NCBI RefSeq assembly: GCF_011753055.1
Contig: NZ_VWWJ01000029.1
Coordinates: forward strand, 1 to 64,000
DNA: 64,000 bases
Origin: Burkholderia sp. Ax-1719
GTDB taxonomy: Bacteria; Pseudomonadota; Gammaproteobacteria; Burkholderiales; Burkholderiaceae
Direction: 5' to 3'
The notes beneath the pieces were generated by a model. The model saw nothing but the letters and a program-made list of their open reading frames with translations. It did not search any database and was not told the DNA's origin. Within the stretch, counting starts at the first letter, position 1; each line of letters starts with the position of its first letter. The position numbers were made by a program, and so were the translations under genes. Shown here in pieces: positions 33,801 to 42,351 of the stretch.

Positions 33801-34039
33801 TGATGACGTCGATCGCGTTCATCATGGGTGTGGTGCCGCTCGTGCTGTCTTCGGGCGCTGGTTCGGAAATGCGTCATGCGATGGGTATTGCGGTGTTCTT
33901 CGGCATGCTGGGCGTGACGGCGTTCGGCCTGCTGCTCACGCCGGTGTTCTACGTGGTGCTGCGTACGCTCGCGGGCGGCAAGATCCACGTCGCGCAGAAG
34001 GACAATGCGCGCCATTCGCCGAGCACGGTGGACGCGTAA
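30854..34039 (+). CDS. ceoB: RND multidrug efflux transporter (CeoB/MexF-like)
   Basis: A 1061-residue, 12-helix proton antiporter. The start MNISKFFIDRPIFAGVLSVL is standard, and the proton-relay Asp pair is in TM4 (IGIVVDDAIVVVENVERN). Two large periplasmic domains follow TM1 and TM7. Sequence character (QLPISEYPEVVPPSVVV, ELGPTFSNYQINVPQLNVDL) is of the MexF/CeoB/BpeF branch, which exports chloramphenicol, trimethoprim and fluoroquinolones in relatives. Specificity here is inferred. Confidence 0.95.
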   Translation: MNISKFFIDRPIFAGVLSVLILLAGVIALFQLPISEYPEVVPPSVVVHAQYPGANPKVIAEAVAAPLEEQINGVENMLYMQSQANSDGNLTLTVTFRLGTDPDKATQLVQNRVNQALPRLPEDVQRLGITTIKSSPTLTMVVHLISPNNQYDMTYLRNYALLNVKDRLSNIQGVGEVQLWGSGDYAMRVWLDPQKVAQRNLTAQDVVNAIREQNVQVAAGVIGASPSVPGTPLQLNVNARGRLRTESEFGDIIVKTNPDGGVTYLRDIARIELAASEYGLRSLLDNKPAVALAINQAPGANSLAISEQVRAAMKDIKQDMPAGVDYKIVYDPTQFVRSSIEAVIHTLLEAIALVVIVVIVFLQTWRASIIPLIAVPVSIVGTFSLLLAFGFSINALSLFGMVLAIGIVVDDAIVVVENVERNIASGLSARDATYKAMQEVSGPIIAIALTLVAVFVPLAFMSGLTGQFYKQFAMTIAISTVISAFNSLTLSPALSALLLRGHDAKEDWLTRAMNRVLGGFFARFNKVFHRGSESYGRGVNGVLRRKGAMLVVYVVLLGATVLMARIVPGGFVPAQDKEYLIAFTQLPNGASLDRTENVIREMSAIALKQPGVESAVAFPGLSVNGFTNSSSAGIVFVTLKPFKERKGKALSAGAIAGALNQQYGAIKDSFIAVFPPPPVLGLGTLGGFKLQLEDHGALGYEALNRATQDFVKRASQTKELGPTFSNYQINVPQLNVDLDRTKAKQLGVPVTDVFDTMQIYLGSLYVNDFNRFGRVYQVRVQADAPFRQKADDILQLKTRNAAGDMVPLSSLVTVSPTYGPEMVVRYNGYTAADINGGPAPGYSSGQAQAAAERIAAEVLPRGVKFEWTDLTYQQVLAGNAGVWVFPISVLLVFLVLAALYESLTLPLAVILIVPMSVLCALTGVWLTQGDNNIFTQIGLMVLVGLASKNAILIVEFARELEHDGHTPLSAAIEASRLRLRPILMTSIAFIMGVVPLVLSSGAGSEMRHAMGIAVFFGMLGVTAFGLLLTPVFYVVLRTLAGGKIHVAQKDNARHSPSTVDA

Positions 34040-34054
34040 GAGGGAATCATCAAG

Positions 34055-35635
34055 ATGACTAACTATTCATTCTCGAAAAGCATCAACGGTCCGTTGTGGC
34101 GGCGTACGCGTCTCGCGCTGGGCGTGGCGCTGTTTGCCTGGCTTGCGGCCTGCTCGGTCGAGCCGACCTACAAGGTGCCCGACGCGGGCGTGCCGAAGGC
34201 TTATAAGGAAGCGCCGCTCCAGACTGACCAGGCGCAGCAGCAACAGCAGCAACCGCTCGGCCCGCACGACACCGGTTCGTGGACGCCCGCACAACCCGCC
34301 GACGACGCGCATCGCGGCCAGTGGTGGACCGTGTTCGGCGACCCGACGCTCAATCAGCTCGAAGAGCAGGCGCAGGACGCCAATCAGGACCTGAAGGCGG
34401 CCGCCGCACGCGTGCAGCAGGCGCGGGCGGTGACGCAGGCGGCACGCGCGTCGTGGTTCCCGTCGATCGACGCGGGGTTCGGGCCGACTTACGAGCACGC
34501 CTCGCCAGCCTCGCAGTATCTGCCGCAGAACACCCAGGTGCCGACGCAGACGCTCTGGCGCGCGCAAGGTACGGCGAGCTATGAAGCGGATCTGTTCGGC
34601 CGCGTCAGCTCGAACGTGAACGCGGCGCGCTCGGACGCGCAGCAAAGCGAGGCGCTGTTCCGCTCGGTGCAGCTTTCGCTTCAGGCCGATGTCGCGCAGA
34701 ACTATTTCCAGCTGCGCCAGTTCGATTCCGATGTCGATCTGTATCGCCGCACCGTGACGCTGCGTGAAGACGCGCTCAAGCTGGTCGAGCGCCGCTTCAA
34801 GGAAGGCGATATCAGCGAGCTGGACGTTTCGCAGGCACGCAATGAGCTTGCGAGCGCGCGCGCCGATGCGGTGGGCGTGGCGCGCCAGCGGGCGGCGTCG
34901 GAGCATAGCCTCGCGATTCTGCTTGGCAAGGCGCCCGCCGACTTCACGTTCACCGAAACGCCGCTCGTGCCGGTGACGGCGCGCGTACCGGCAGGTTTGC
35001 CGTCGACGCTGCTCGAACGCCGCCCCGACATCGCCGCTGCCGAGCGTGCGATGGCCGCTGCCAACGCACGCGTCGGTCTGGCGAAATCGGCGTTCTTCCC
35101 GAAGCTCGATATCACGGGCGCGTTCGGCTATGAATCGACCACGCTCGGCGATCTGTTCATGTGGTCGAGCCGCGCGTTCTTCCTCGGGCCGCTCGCGGGC
35201 ACGGCGCTCACGGTGCCGCTGTTCGACGGCGGCCGCCGCAAGGCCAATCTGGCCCAGGCCCGCGCGAAGTATGACGAGGATGTCGCGCAGTATCGCCAGC
35301 AGGTGCTGGTGGCGTTCCGCGAGGTCGAAGACAACCTCTCCGATCTGCGCTTGCTCGACGACCAGATCCGCGAGCAGAACGACGCTGTGAACGCGTCGCA
35401 GCGCGCCGCGCATCTGTCGCGCACGCAGTACGAGGAGGGCGAGGTGAGCTACTTGAACGTGATCGATAGCGAACGTTCGGTGCTGGTCTCGCAGCTTCAG
35501 GCGAGCCATCTGGAGGGCTCGCAGGCCGTGGCGACCGTCAACCTGATCCGCGCGCTGGGCGGCGGCTGGGGCGATGCGAAGCCCGCTGCGCAGCCCGATG
35601 GCGCGCCGCCGCCCGCGCCGCTCGCGTCGCGCTAA
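34055..35635 (+). CDS. opcM: Outer-membrane efflux lipoprotein (OpcM/OprN-like)
   Basis: A 526-residue TolC-type outer-membrane factor with two OEP repeats. The signal peptide ends in the lipobox LAAC (ALFAWLAACSVEPTYKVPDA), so it is a lipoprotein. Coiled-coil halves around DLKAAAARVQQARAVTQAAR and LAQARAKYDEDVAQYRQQVL form the periplasmic tunnel. The N-terminal part has a Gln-rich stretch (about 58-67) and the C-terminus is Ala/Pro-rich. Last gene of the efflux operon, 15 bp after ceoB. Confidence 0.93.
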   Translation: MTNYSFSKSINGPLWRRTRLALGVALFAWLAACSVEPTYKVPDAGVPKAYKEAPLQTDQAQQQQQQPLGPHDTGSWTPAQPADDAHRGQWWTVFGDPTLNQLEEQAQDANQDLKAAAARVQQARAVTQAARASWFPSIDAGFGPTYEHASPASQYLPQNTQVPTQTLWRAQGTASYEADLFGRVSSNVNAARSDAQQSEALFRSVQLSLQADVAQNYFQLRQFDSDVDLYRRTVTLREDALKLVERRFKEGDISELDVSQARNELASARADAVGVARQRAASEHSLAILLGKAPADFTFTETPLVPVTARVPAGLPSTLLERRPDIAAAERAMAAANARVGLAKSAFFPKLDITGAFGYESTTLGDLFMWSSRAFFLGPLAGTALTVPLFDGGRRKANLAQARAKYDEDVAQYRQQVLVAFREVEDNLSDLRLLDDQIREQNDAVNASQRAAHLSRTQYEEGEVSYLNVIDSERSVLVSQLQASHLEGSQAVATVNLIRALGGGWGDAKPAAQPDGAPPPAPLASR

Positions 35636-35655
35636 TCGCTGCCTTGCTGTGCTTT

Positions 35656-35694
35656 CGCGGCTGGCCGATATGCCTGTGCATATCGCCAGCCGCG
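35656..35694 (+). terminator. Large hairpin after opcM
   Basis: CGCGGCTGGC then CGATATG pair with CATATCG and GCCAGCCGCG around loop CCTGTG (35656-35694), nearly perfect with one bulge. The U-tract is weak (ATTTCATTT), but this is the only candidate end for the efflux operon. Confidence 0.6.
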
Positions 35695-35832
35695 ATTTCA
35701 TTTGCGTAAACGATTCGTAGCCTGCCCGGACGCGCGCCACTATCATCGTTCGATCGAAGCTGGAGCGGATGGCGCGCTGACGTGCGTGGCGTCCCCGTGA
35801 CGGCCCGCGCAACTCATTCGGGAACCTCAGGT

Positions 35833-37035
35833 ATGAACGATCCACGGCCGCCGCAGACGCACCCGGCGCAATCCCAGCACGACGCACGACTCGCCGCGCT
35901 GATCGAGACCTTGCGCGCGAGCGCCGCGCGCCGCGATCTGGCGGGCGGTCACGCCGCCGCCGAAAAGCAGTTGATCGCCGATGCGGGGCTGCTCGCACTC
36001 GCGGTGCCGCATGAATCCGGCGGTCGATTCGGGCGTGACGGCACACGCTGGGGCACGCTCTACGACACCCTTCGCACGATCGCGCGCGTGGATAGCGCGC
36101 TGGCGCATCTGCTCGGCTTCCAGTTCCTGCAGGTGGCGACCGTCGATTTGTGGGGCAACGCCGCGCAGCGCGCGAACTGGCTGCAAGGCACGGTCGAGCA
36201 TCGCTGGTGGTGGGGCAATGCGGTGAATCCGCTCGATACGCGCTTGATCGCTCAAACCGATGGCGCTGGCGGCTGGCGTCTACACGGCAAGAAAGGTTTC
36301 TGTTCCGGCACCACGGGCTCGCAGATGATGACCGTGAGCGGCCACGATCCGGCCACCGGCAACCCCGTGTTCGCGGTGGTGCCGACTACGCGCGCGGGCA
36401 TCACCGTGCACGACGACTGGGACCCGATCGGCCAGCGCCAGACCGATAGCGGCACCGTTTCGTTCGACGCCGTCGAGGTGCGCGCTGCCGAAGTGCTGCA
36501 TCGGCCCGATACGCCGCGCGCATCGCTGCGCACGCTGGTGTCGCAACTGGTGCTGACCAATCTGTTCGTCGGTATTGCGCAAGGAGCGCTGGAAGAGGCG
36601 CGCGACTATGTGCTGGCCAATGGCCGTCCGTGGGTCAACTCGGGCGTTCAGCGCGCCGCGGACGACCCCTATCTCCAGCAGCGTTTCGGCGAGATGCGCA
36701 TCAAGGCGCTATCCGCCGCCGTGCTGGCCGATCGCGCCGCCGCCATTCTCGACGCCGCATGGGAGCAGGGCGACGCGCTGGAGGCCGCGACGCGCGCCGA
36801 AGTTTCGCTGGCGGTCTCGGAGGCGAAGATCGTCGCCCATCGCGCGGCGCTCGATGCGGGCGAGCAACTGTTCGACGCCTGCGGCGCGCGCGCCACCAAC
36901 GCAGCGCTTGCGCTCGACCGCTTCTGGCGCAACGCGCGCGTGCACACGCTGCACGATCCGCTCGACTACCGTCTGCGCGACGTGGGGCGCTACACGCTCT
37001 TGAGAGAGCTGCCGGAGCCGACGCTGTACACTTGA
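35833..37035 (+). CDS. Acyl-CoA-dehydrogenase-fold flavoprotein (DszC/SfnB-like monooxygenase)
   Basis: A 400-residue protein with the acyl-CoA dehydrogenase fold but without the catalytic Glu motif of true dehydrogenases. The pattern WWWGNAVNPLDTRL, GWRLHGKKGFCSGTTGS and DDWDPIGQRQTDSGTVSFDA is typical of the DszC/SfnB group, reduced-flavin-dependent monooxygenases acting on organosulfur compounds. No flavin reductase or sulfur-utilisation gene is adjacent, so the substrate is uncertain. The start at 35833 gives the standard N-terminus; an upstream frame opening at 35782 is less likely. Confidence 0.82.
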   Translation: MNDPRPPQTHPAQSQHDARLAALIETLRASAARRDLAGGHAAAEKQLIADAGLLALAVPHESGGRFGRDGTRWGTLYDTLRTIARVDSALAHLLGFQFLQVATVDLWGNAAQRANWLQGTVEHRWWWGNAVNPLDTRLIAQTDGAGGWRLHGKKGFCSGTTGSQMMTVSGHDPATGNPVFAVVPTTRAGITVHDDWDPIGQRQTDSGTVSFDAVEVRAAEVLHRPDTPRASLRTLVSQLVLTNLFVGIAQGALEEARDYVLANGRPWVNSGVQRAADDPYLQQRFGEMRIKALSAAVLADRAAAILDAAWEQGDALEAATRAEVSLAVSEAKIVAHRAALDAGEQLFDACGARATNAALALDRFWRNARVHTLHDPLDYRLRDVGRYTLLRELPEPTLYT

Positions 37036-37113
37036 GGGACCGATCGCGCGCCTTGAATTGCAGTACGAAAACACATCAGTCGCGCGCACTTCACCCCTTC
37101 GAGGATCGCACCG

Positions 37114-38439
37114 TTGGAGTTCAGATTACCGACCACGGCGACGGCGCCGTTTTGTCCTTCCGAAGTACAAGGCAGCGTGGCGGTTTCGCCGGGCGCGCCG
37201 TTCTGGAAGAAGCTCCTGCAATTCGCGGGGCCCGGCTTGCTGGTGTCGATCGGCTATATGGACCCCGGCAACTGGGCCACCGATATCGAGGCCGGCTCGA
37301 AATACGGTTACAACCTGCTGTTCGTCGTGGTGCTTTCCAGCCTCGCGGCGATGGCGCTGCAATGCCTGGCGATGCGTCTGGGCATCGTCACTGGCCGCGA
37401 TCTTGCCGAACTGTCGCGCGAGCGCTACAGCAAACCCATCGTGCTGGGCCAATGGGCGCTGGCGGAACTGGCGATCATCGCCTGCGATCTCGCCGAAGTG
37501 CTGGGCGGCGCGCTCGCCTTCCATCTGCTGCTGGGCTGCTCGCTGATGTGGGGCATCGTGCTCACCGCCTTCGACACGATTATCGTGCTCGGCCTGAAGG
37601 GCAAGAACTTCCGCACGCTCGAAGCGATCATGGCGGGCCTGATCGCGACCATCGGGCTGGGCTATGTGATCGAGCTGGCGCTCGTGAAGCCGCACTGGCC
37701 CTCGGTGTTTGCGGGCGCGGTGCCGTCGTGGCACGCGATCGCCTCGCAGGAGCCGCTATACCTCGCCATCGGCATTCTGGGCGCGACGGTGATGCCGCAT
37801 AACCTCTATCTGCATTCGTCGATCGTGCAGACGCGCGCCGTCAAACGCGACGACGCCGGCATCGGTCAGGCCATCGGCCTGTCACGCATCGATACGATTG
37901 TTTCGCTGGTGCTCGCGCTGCTCATCAACGCGGCGATCCTGATTCTCGCAGCCGCGGCGTTTCACGCCACGGGCCACACCGGCGTGACCGAAATCGAAGA
38001 CGCCTACAAGCTGCTCGCGCCAATCGTCGGCAGCGGCGCGGCTGCCGTGCTGTTCGCGGTGACGCTGCTGGCTTCGGGGCAAAGCTCGACGTTCACGGGC
38101 ACGGTGGCGGGGCAGGTCATCATGGAAGGCTTCCTGCGGATGAAGATCCCCTGCTATCAGCGGCGGCTCATCACGCGCGTACTGGCGCTGATTCCGGCCT
38201 TTGTCGGCGTGTGGTGGCTGGGCAACGGCGCGGTGGGCAAGCTGCTGGTGGCAAGCCAGGTGGTGCTGAGTCTGCAGCTGCCGTTTGCGCTCTGGCCGCT
38301 CATTCGCATGACAAACGATCGTGCCTTGATGGGCAAGTTCGCGAACCGGCTGCCGACGCGGCTGATCGCATGGCTGCTCTTCGCCGTGATTACGGCGGCG
38401 AACCTGTGGCTGGTCTGGGAGACCTTCGCGGGGAATTGA
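37114..38439 (+). CDS. mntH: Nramp-family divalent metal transporter
   Basis: A 441-residue, 11-helix proton-coupled Mn(II)/Fe(II) importer. Diagnostic metal-site motifs are MDPGNWATDI in helix 1 and ATVMPHNLYLHSSIVQTR in helix 6. The start appears to be TTG at 37114. No Fur or MntR box was evident in the short upstream gap, and no riboswitch was seen. It stands 78 bp after the DszC-like gene and converges on flhC. Confidence 0.9.
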   Translation: MEFRLPTTATAPFCPSEVQGSVAVSPGAPFWKKLLQFAGPGLLVSIGYMDPGNWATDIEAGSKYGYNLLFVVVLSSLAAMALQCLAMRLGIVTGRDLAELSRERYSKPIVLGQWALAELAIIACDLAEVLGGALAFHLLLGCSLMWGIVLTAFDTIIVLGLKGKNFRTLEAIMAGLIATIGLGYVIELALVKPHWPSVFAGAVPSWHAIASQEPLYLAIGILGATVMPHNLYLHSSIVQTRAVKRDDAGIGQAIGLSRIDTIVSLVLALLINAAILILAAAAFHATGHTGVTEIEDAYKLLAPIVGSGAAAVLFAVTLLASGQSSTFTGTVAGQVIMEGFLRMKIPCYQRRLITRVLALIPAFVGVWWLGNGAVGKLLVASQVVLSLQLPFALWPLIRMTNDRALMGKFANRLPTRLIAWLLFAVITAANLWLVWETFAGN

Positions 38440-38470
38440 AACAGGAGGGAAGGGCGGCGGAATGCGCTTC

Positions 38471-38545
38471 GCCGTCCGGCACGCTGTGGCGCACCGGACG
38501 GCATCGCGTCTAGTCTTTACTGCTGCTGCGTCCGGTTTAACCGGA
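38471..38545. terminator. Two hairpins between convergent mntH and flhC
   Basis: GCCGTCCGG (38471-38479) pairs with CCGGACGGC (38494-38502), with an inner CGC/GCG stem. A second dyad, TCCGGTT-T-AACCGGA, lies at 38531-38545. Both suit transcription ends for the facing genes; U-tracts are poor. Confidence 0.5.
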
Positions 38546-38562
38546 TCTTGGCTCTCCTACGC

Positions 38563-39165
38563 TTATGCAGCCTCGGCAATGCCGTCCGGCGTTTCCACCG
38601 GAAGGTTGCGCTCGGTCTGCTCTGCGCCCCGTCGCGCTGCAGCCGCCTTCTTCGTCTTGCCGGCGCGCGAAGGCGGCTGGCATGCACCACACACGACGTT
38701 GTGCTGCAGGTCGTGTTTGTGCGCGACGAACTTACCGCCACAACGGCAGCAAGGCGTCATCTGCAGAATATCGGCATCAAAAAACCGCACCAGGGTCCAC
38801 GCACGCGTGAGATCGAGCACCGGCTCGGTCCCGCTGTGGCGGCAGTGTTCCAGATACAGCCGGAACCCCTTGGTCAGCGCGTCGAGATGCGAGCAACGCG
38901 CTTCGTTCTTGAGGAACAGGTACGTGTTGTAGAACAACGAGGCGTGGATGTTGGCCAGCCACGTCATGTACCAGTCCGCCGAGAACGGCAACATACCCTT
39001 GGGCGGCGACACGCCGCGGATCTCGCGGTACAGACGGATCATGCGGTCGCGGGACAGCGAAAGTTCGCTTTCCAGCACCTGCATCCGTGCACCCAGCTCG
39101 ATCAGCGCGATCGCGCGAAAAACTTCCTGCGCGTCTTCGGTGAGGCTGCGGCGGTTCGTCGTCAT
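38563..39165 (-). CDS. flhC: FlhC, flagellar master regulator subunit
   Basis: A 200-residue FlhC, which with FlhD forms the FlhD4C2 activator of class II flagellar genes. Conserved blocks: LIELGARMQVLESELSLSRD, RGVSPPKGMLPFSADWYMTW, and the zinc site PCCRCGGKFV ... VVCGACQPP with four Cys. The C-terminal 35 residues are Ala/Arg/Lys-rich and variable. ATG at 39165 (MTTNRRSLTEDAQEVFRAI) is 10 bp after the flhD stop. Confidence 0.95.
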   Translation of the reverse strand: MTTNRRSLTEDAQEVFRAIALIELGARMQVLESELSLSRDRMIRLYREIRGVSPPKGMLPFSADWYMTWLANIHASLFYNTYLFLKNEARCSHLDALTKGFRLYLEHCRHSGTEPVLDLTRAWTLVRFFDADILQMTPCCRCGGKFVAHKHDLQHNVVCGACQPPSRAGKTKKAAAARRGAEQTERNLPVETPDGIAEAA

Positions 39166-39175
39166 GACCCGTCCC

Positions 39176-39496
39176 TCAGGCGAATTGCACAGCCGGCTGA
39201 CCTGCAAGCAGGATCGCCGCGTGAGTGGCCGCTACGTCGGCATGCCGCGTGGTCTGCGTAAGCGCAGTCAACATGGCATGGTCGTCAAAGCGGAAAAGAC
39301 AAAGAAGCTGGTCGGAAGCGGCTAGCTTGACGATCTGTGCGAGCGACAGACCGGCGAGCAGATCAGCCAGTTCCGACGACAGACCCAGTCGGAACATACC
39401 GACCGGTTTGTCCTCGCGCAGCATGCGCTGTGCGAGCATCAGGTACGACAAATTAATTTCGCGGATTGAATCCAGCGTCTCGCTGCTGCGGTCCAT
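39176..39496 (-). CDS. flhD: FlhD, flagellar master regulator subunit
   Basis: A 106-residue FlhD. The core EINLSYLMLAQRMLREDKPV then GMFRLGLSSELADLLAGLSL and LCLFRFDDHAMLTAL is characteristic. ATG 39496 is chosen because FlhD proteins are about 105-120 residues; the frame stays open for 57 more codons upstream, but that stretch resembles nothing in FlhD and crosses the GTAAC-rich regulatory region. No motility or chemotaxis gene is adjacent, so this pair is physically solitary. Confidence 0.93.
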   Translation of the reverse strand: MDRSSETLDSIREINLSYLMLAQRMLREDKPVGMFRLGLSSELADLLAGLSLAQIVKLAASDQLLCLFRFDDHAMLTALTQTTRHADVAATHAAILLAGQPAVQFA

Positions 39497-40311
39497 TTCT
39501 CTCTTTTCCGAAGCCCCGATTAACCCCCCGGCATTTGCTGCCGTTGTAACTTTTTTGGCTCTAGCGTCGGTCCACTCATTCACGGTGGCGCCTGACTCTT
39601 TGATACAACGTGTTACAACTCGTAACACGTTGGAGCGAATTGTATGAGGACTAATCTCAGAAATCAATCCCTCTGCAAAAAAATAATCCGGCTGTTACAA
39701 ATAATTTCGGTAACTTTTTCTGCAGATTGAAGACACTTCTGTGACAGTCGCCAGCAAAGCCTTATGGGGTGGGGCAGTAAGCTGAAAAGCCCATAAAATA
39801 AGGGTTTTCAGGGTGTTGTCGATGCATGCGCAACGAATCGGAAAAGACTGCTGCGCCGGATATGCCGAATAAACGCTTTGAAAGGAATTACGTTGACAGG
39901 TAAGAAGTACCCAGTGTTTTGTTAATACATATGAGGATTAATCTGTAACTAGTGTTTCGACCCTGTGTAACTGGCTTTGTCAAGTTGTGACAGAGCAGAT
40001 ACAACTGCGGCTCGTTGACGCGCTTTTTACCGGTGCTGGTTTACGCGTATATGTAATTGGCATGAAAACAACAGTTTTGTCATGGCAGTCCGTCGCTAAA
40101 ACGGGCGGTGTTTTGTGTCATGACGTGAGGTAAACCGTGCGGGAGCCGCGTCGCCGTTGAAAGGCGCGCTTCAGGCGCGTGCAGGCAGGCGTCAGCGCAA
40201 AGCTGTTACAGATTGAAGGCAGGTTTCCTGCGGCTGCGGGCGCTTTGTAACGGCGAATGCCACAGCGCCGGGGCCATATGCACCTTTTATTTCGCTTTTT
40301 TAAATCCTGAT
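39497..40311. promoter_or_regulatory. 815-bp upstream region of flhDC with GTAAC/GTTAC words
   Basis: No gene is evident. I count nine copies of GTAAC or its complement GTTAC at about 39546, 39612, 39622, 39693, 39709, 39945, 39967, 40205 and 40247. Two form the perfect inverted repeat CAACGTGTTAC-AACTC-GTAACACGTTG at 39606-39632. TGTGACA words, possible CRP half-sites, occur near 39740 and 39986. The region is AT-richer than its surroundings. Confidence 0.55.
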
Positions 40312-41151
40312 TTAAATGCTTTTATTGCGCAGGGCTTCGGCGGTTCGCGCATCGGCGGGGAAGAAGGCTTCGATGGCCAGTTCGGACAGCGTGATGTCGA
40401 CGGGCGTGCCAAATACCGTCGTGGCGCTGTAGAACGACAGCTCGCCGAGCGCACTCCGCACGCGCAGCGGCACGGCGATCAGGTGCTGGATGGGTTCGCT
40501 GCTGGCGGGCGCCGCGCCGGGCGGCGTGGGATACGCGGCGAGTTCGTCGTGAAGTTTGACGAGGACATCATCGGCGCTTGCCTCGATTTGCCGTTGCAGT
40601 CTCGCAAGCAGATGCGCGCGCCACGCGTGCCAGTTGAGGATGCGCGGCGCGATGCCTTCGGGATGCAGCGAAAGGCGCAGCGCGTTGATGGGCGCGGCAA
40701 GCAGCGCGGGCGACGCATCGCCGATCAGCGGCGCGAGCGCGCCGTTGGACGCCACGATATTCCAGTGTCGGTCCACCGCAAGCGCGGGGTAAGGTTCGTG
40801 GCCGCGCAACACGAGTTCCACCGCGTCGCGTGCCGCCGCCAAATGCGGATCGTCGAGCGGACGCTCGCGATACATCGGCGCGTAGCCTGCCGCGACCAGC
40901 AGCGCATTGCGCTCGCGCAGCGGCACGTCAAGCTGCTCGGCGAGATGCATCACCATTTCCCGGCTGGGCGTCGCGCGTCCCGATTCCACGAAGCTCAGAT
41001 GGCGCGTCGATATTTCGGCCTCGGTGGCGAGCAGAAGCTGACTCATGCGGCGGCGCACGCGCCATTCGCGCAGCAGCTCGCCCACACTGCGGCGGCCAGC
41101 GCCTGAGGACAGCGCCGGAACTACGAACGGCGTGGGAACGAGTGTGCTCAT
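40312..41151 (-). CDS. XRE-family regulator with MmyB-like ligand-binding domain
   Basis: A 279-residue protein. The N-terminal HTH (about 20-80) reads GELLREWRVRRRMSQLLLAT then EAEISTRHLSFVESGRATPS. It is followed by a PAS-like MmyB/MLTR domain (about 105-270) with PALAVDRHWNIVASNGALAP, which in relatives binds fatty-acid-like or small hydrophobic ligands. These regulators often control a divergent dehydrogenase, but here the divergent neighbour is only a small membrane-protein frame. ATG at 41151. Confidence 0.87.
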   Translation of the reverse strand: MSTLVPTPFVVPALSSGAGRRSVGELLREWRVRRRMSQLLLATEAEISTRHLSFVESGRATPSREMVMHLAEQLDVPLRERNALLVAAGYAPMYRERPLDDPHLAAARDAVELVLRGHEPYPALAVDRHWNIVASNGALAPLIGDASPALLAAPINALRLSLHPEGIAPRILNWHAWRAHLLARLQRQIEASADDVLVKLHDELAAYPTPPGAAPASSEPIQHLIAVPLRVRSALGELSFYSATTVFGTPVDITLSELAIEAFFPADARTAEALRNKSI

Positions 41152-41409
41152 GCTGCCGATCCTAACGAAACGATGCACGTCATCCATTACCTCAGAGGTC
41201 ATGTGCGCTGCACCACAGACGACTTGAGGCCGCCGTTTTACCTTCCCGCAGCGCGCGATTCGGGTGGGCTATCGCGCCATAAGTACGATATAAGAAAACC
41301 GTACGAAAGAACGCGCGCGGCGATCGCTCAAGACGCTTACCGGTCGACTTTTGATCGCCTAGAATCTAATCCTCACACTCTGTCTGGCGGCTTGGCGAAG
41401 GAGACGGCC

Positions 41410-41574
41410 ATGAGGGAAACGGTTGCTGCTTATCTGCTGGGACCGGCCGTGATGGTGCTGGTGTGCGCGGCGTCATGGGTGATTTCGCGCCGCAGCCGGG
41501 GCGCGATCGAACAGCGTGTGACCCGCTGGCTCGACGGACGCCGTCCGCACGGTGGTATGCGACACAGGCACTGA
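41410..41574 (+). CDS. Small single-pass membrane protein (hypothetical)
   Basis: A 54-residue frame beginning MRETVAAYLLGPAVMVLVCA and continuing ASWVISRRSRGAIEQRVTRW. It has one hydrophobic helix (about 6-26) followed by a basic tail. A strong GAAGGAGA ribosome site lies 7 nt before the ATG. It is divergent from the XRE regulator and may be its target. No family recognised. Confidence 0.5.
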   Translation: MRETVAAYLLGPAVMVLVCAASWVISRRSRGAIEQRVTRWLDGRRPHGGMRHRH

Positions 41575-41850
41575 GCGTGCCTGCGTTCCGGTTTTGGCTT
41601 CGGCTTTTCCTTTTGCTTTCGCTCTGAAAGACCGCTGACGCGGGTAAACGCGCAGCGAAAGCATCGTCACATCGATCGCTCAAGTCCGCTCTATATGTAT
41701 CGGAGTACGAATCAATCATCACGTGCCCGATGCTGCGATCTCGTGGTGTGCTCCTTCCTCCTCGCTATTCTTCCATTCAGGTAATCCACTACTCCGGGGA
41801 ACTGTAGGGCGCGACCACGGTCATTGCGTAATTGCAAACCGGAGCCCTCC

Positions 41851-42282
41851 ATGACCCGTCCCGCCGATTCCCTCATCATCTTCATCGCCCGACTTGCGCT
41901 CGCGATCCTGTTTCTCTGGGGCGGCGCGATGAAGCTACTGGGGTACGCGGGGTTCGTCGGCTATCTGCACGGGCATAACGTGCCCTACGCGCAGTTCACA
42001 GCGCCCGTTGCAGTCGCCATCGAACTGCTGGGCGGCCTTGCGATCGTATTTGGCGTACGCACGCGCTTCGTCGCTTTCGTGCTGGCCGTGTACGCTATCG
42101 TTACGGCCATACTCGGGCACGATTTCTGGAATGTCACCCAGGCCGCGTTGCAGCAGGATGCCGTCGTGCACTTCTGGAAAAATGTGGCCATTGCCGGAGG
42201 TTTCCTGCTGTTGACGGTAACGGGCGCGGGACGTGCTTCCATAGATGGTCTGCGCGCGCCGCGCGGCGGATTTGGCGGCTGA
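41851..42282 (+). CDS. DoxX family membrane protein
   Basis: A 143-residue, four-helix membrane protein of the DoxX type: IARLALAILFLWGGAMKLLG then YAGFVGYLHGHNVPYAQFTA, and the typical VAIELLGGLAIVFGVRTRFV. DoxX-family proteins occur in quinone or thiosulfate metabolism and in oxidative-stress membrane complexes; the exact role is not assignable. ATG 41851 follows CGGAGCCC. Confidence 0.85.
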   Translation: MTRPADSLIIFIARLALAILFLWGGAMKLLGYAGFVGYLHGHNVPYAQFTAPVAVAIELLGGLAIVFGVRTRFVAFVLAVYAIVTAILGHDFWNVTQAALQQDAVVHFWKNVAIAGGFLLLTVTGAGRASIDGLRAPRGGFGG

Positions 42283-42351
42283 AACGCTGTGGCGTCGCGC
42301 AGGTCGATCACGGACACGATCCATTAATCCACACGAAAAAGGGAGCCGGCT

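Noticed and set aside
32132..34015. 627-codon frame antisense to ceoB
   Set aside because: Arg/His-rich shadow of the RND transporter with no recognisable domain.
39497..39667. 57-codon in-frame N-terminal extension of FlhD
   Set aside because: FlhD is normally about 105-120 residues, and the extension overlaps the GTAAC dyad and resembles no protein; it is most likely untranslated leader.
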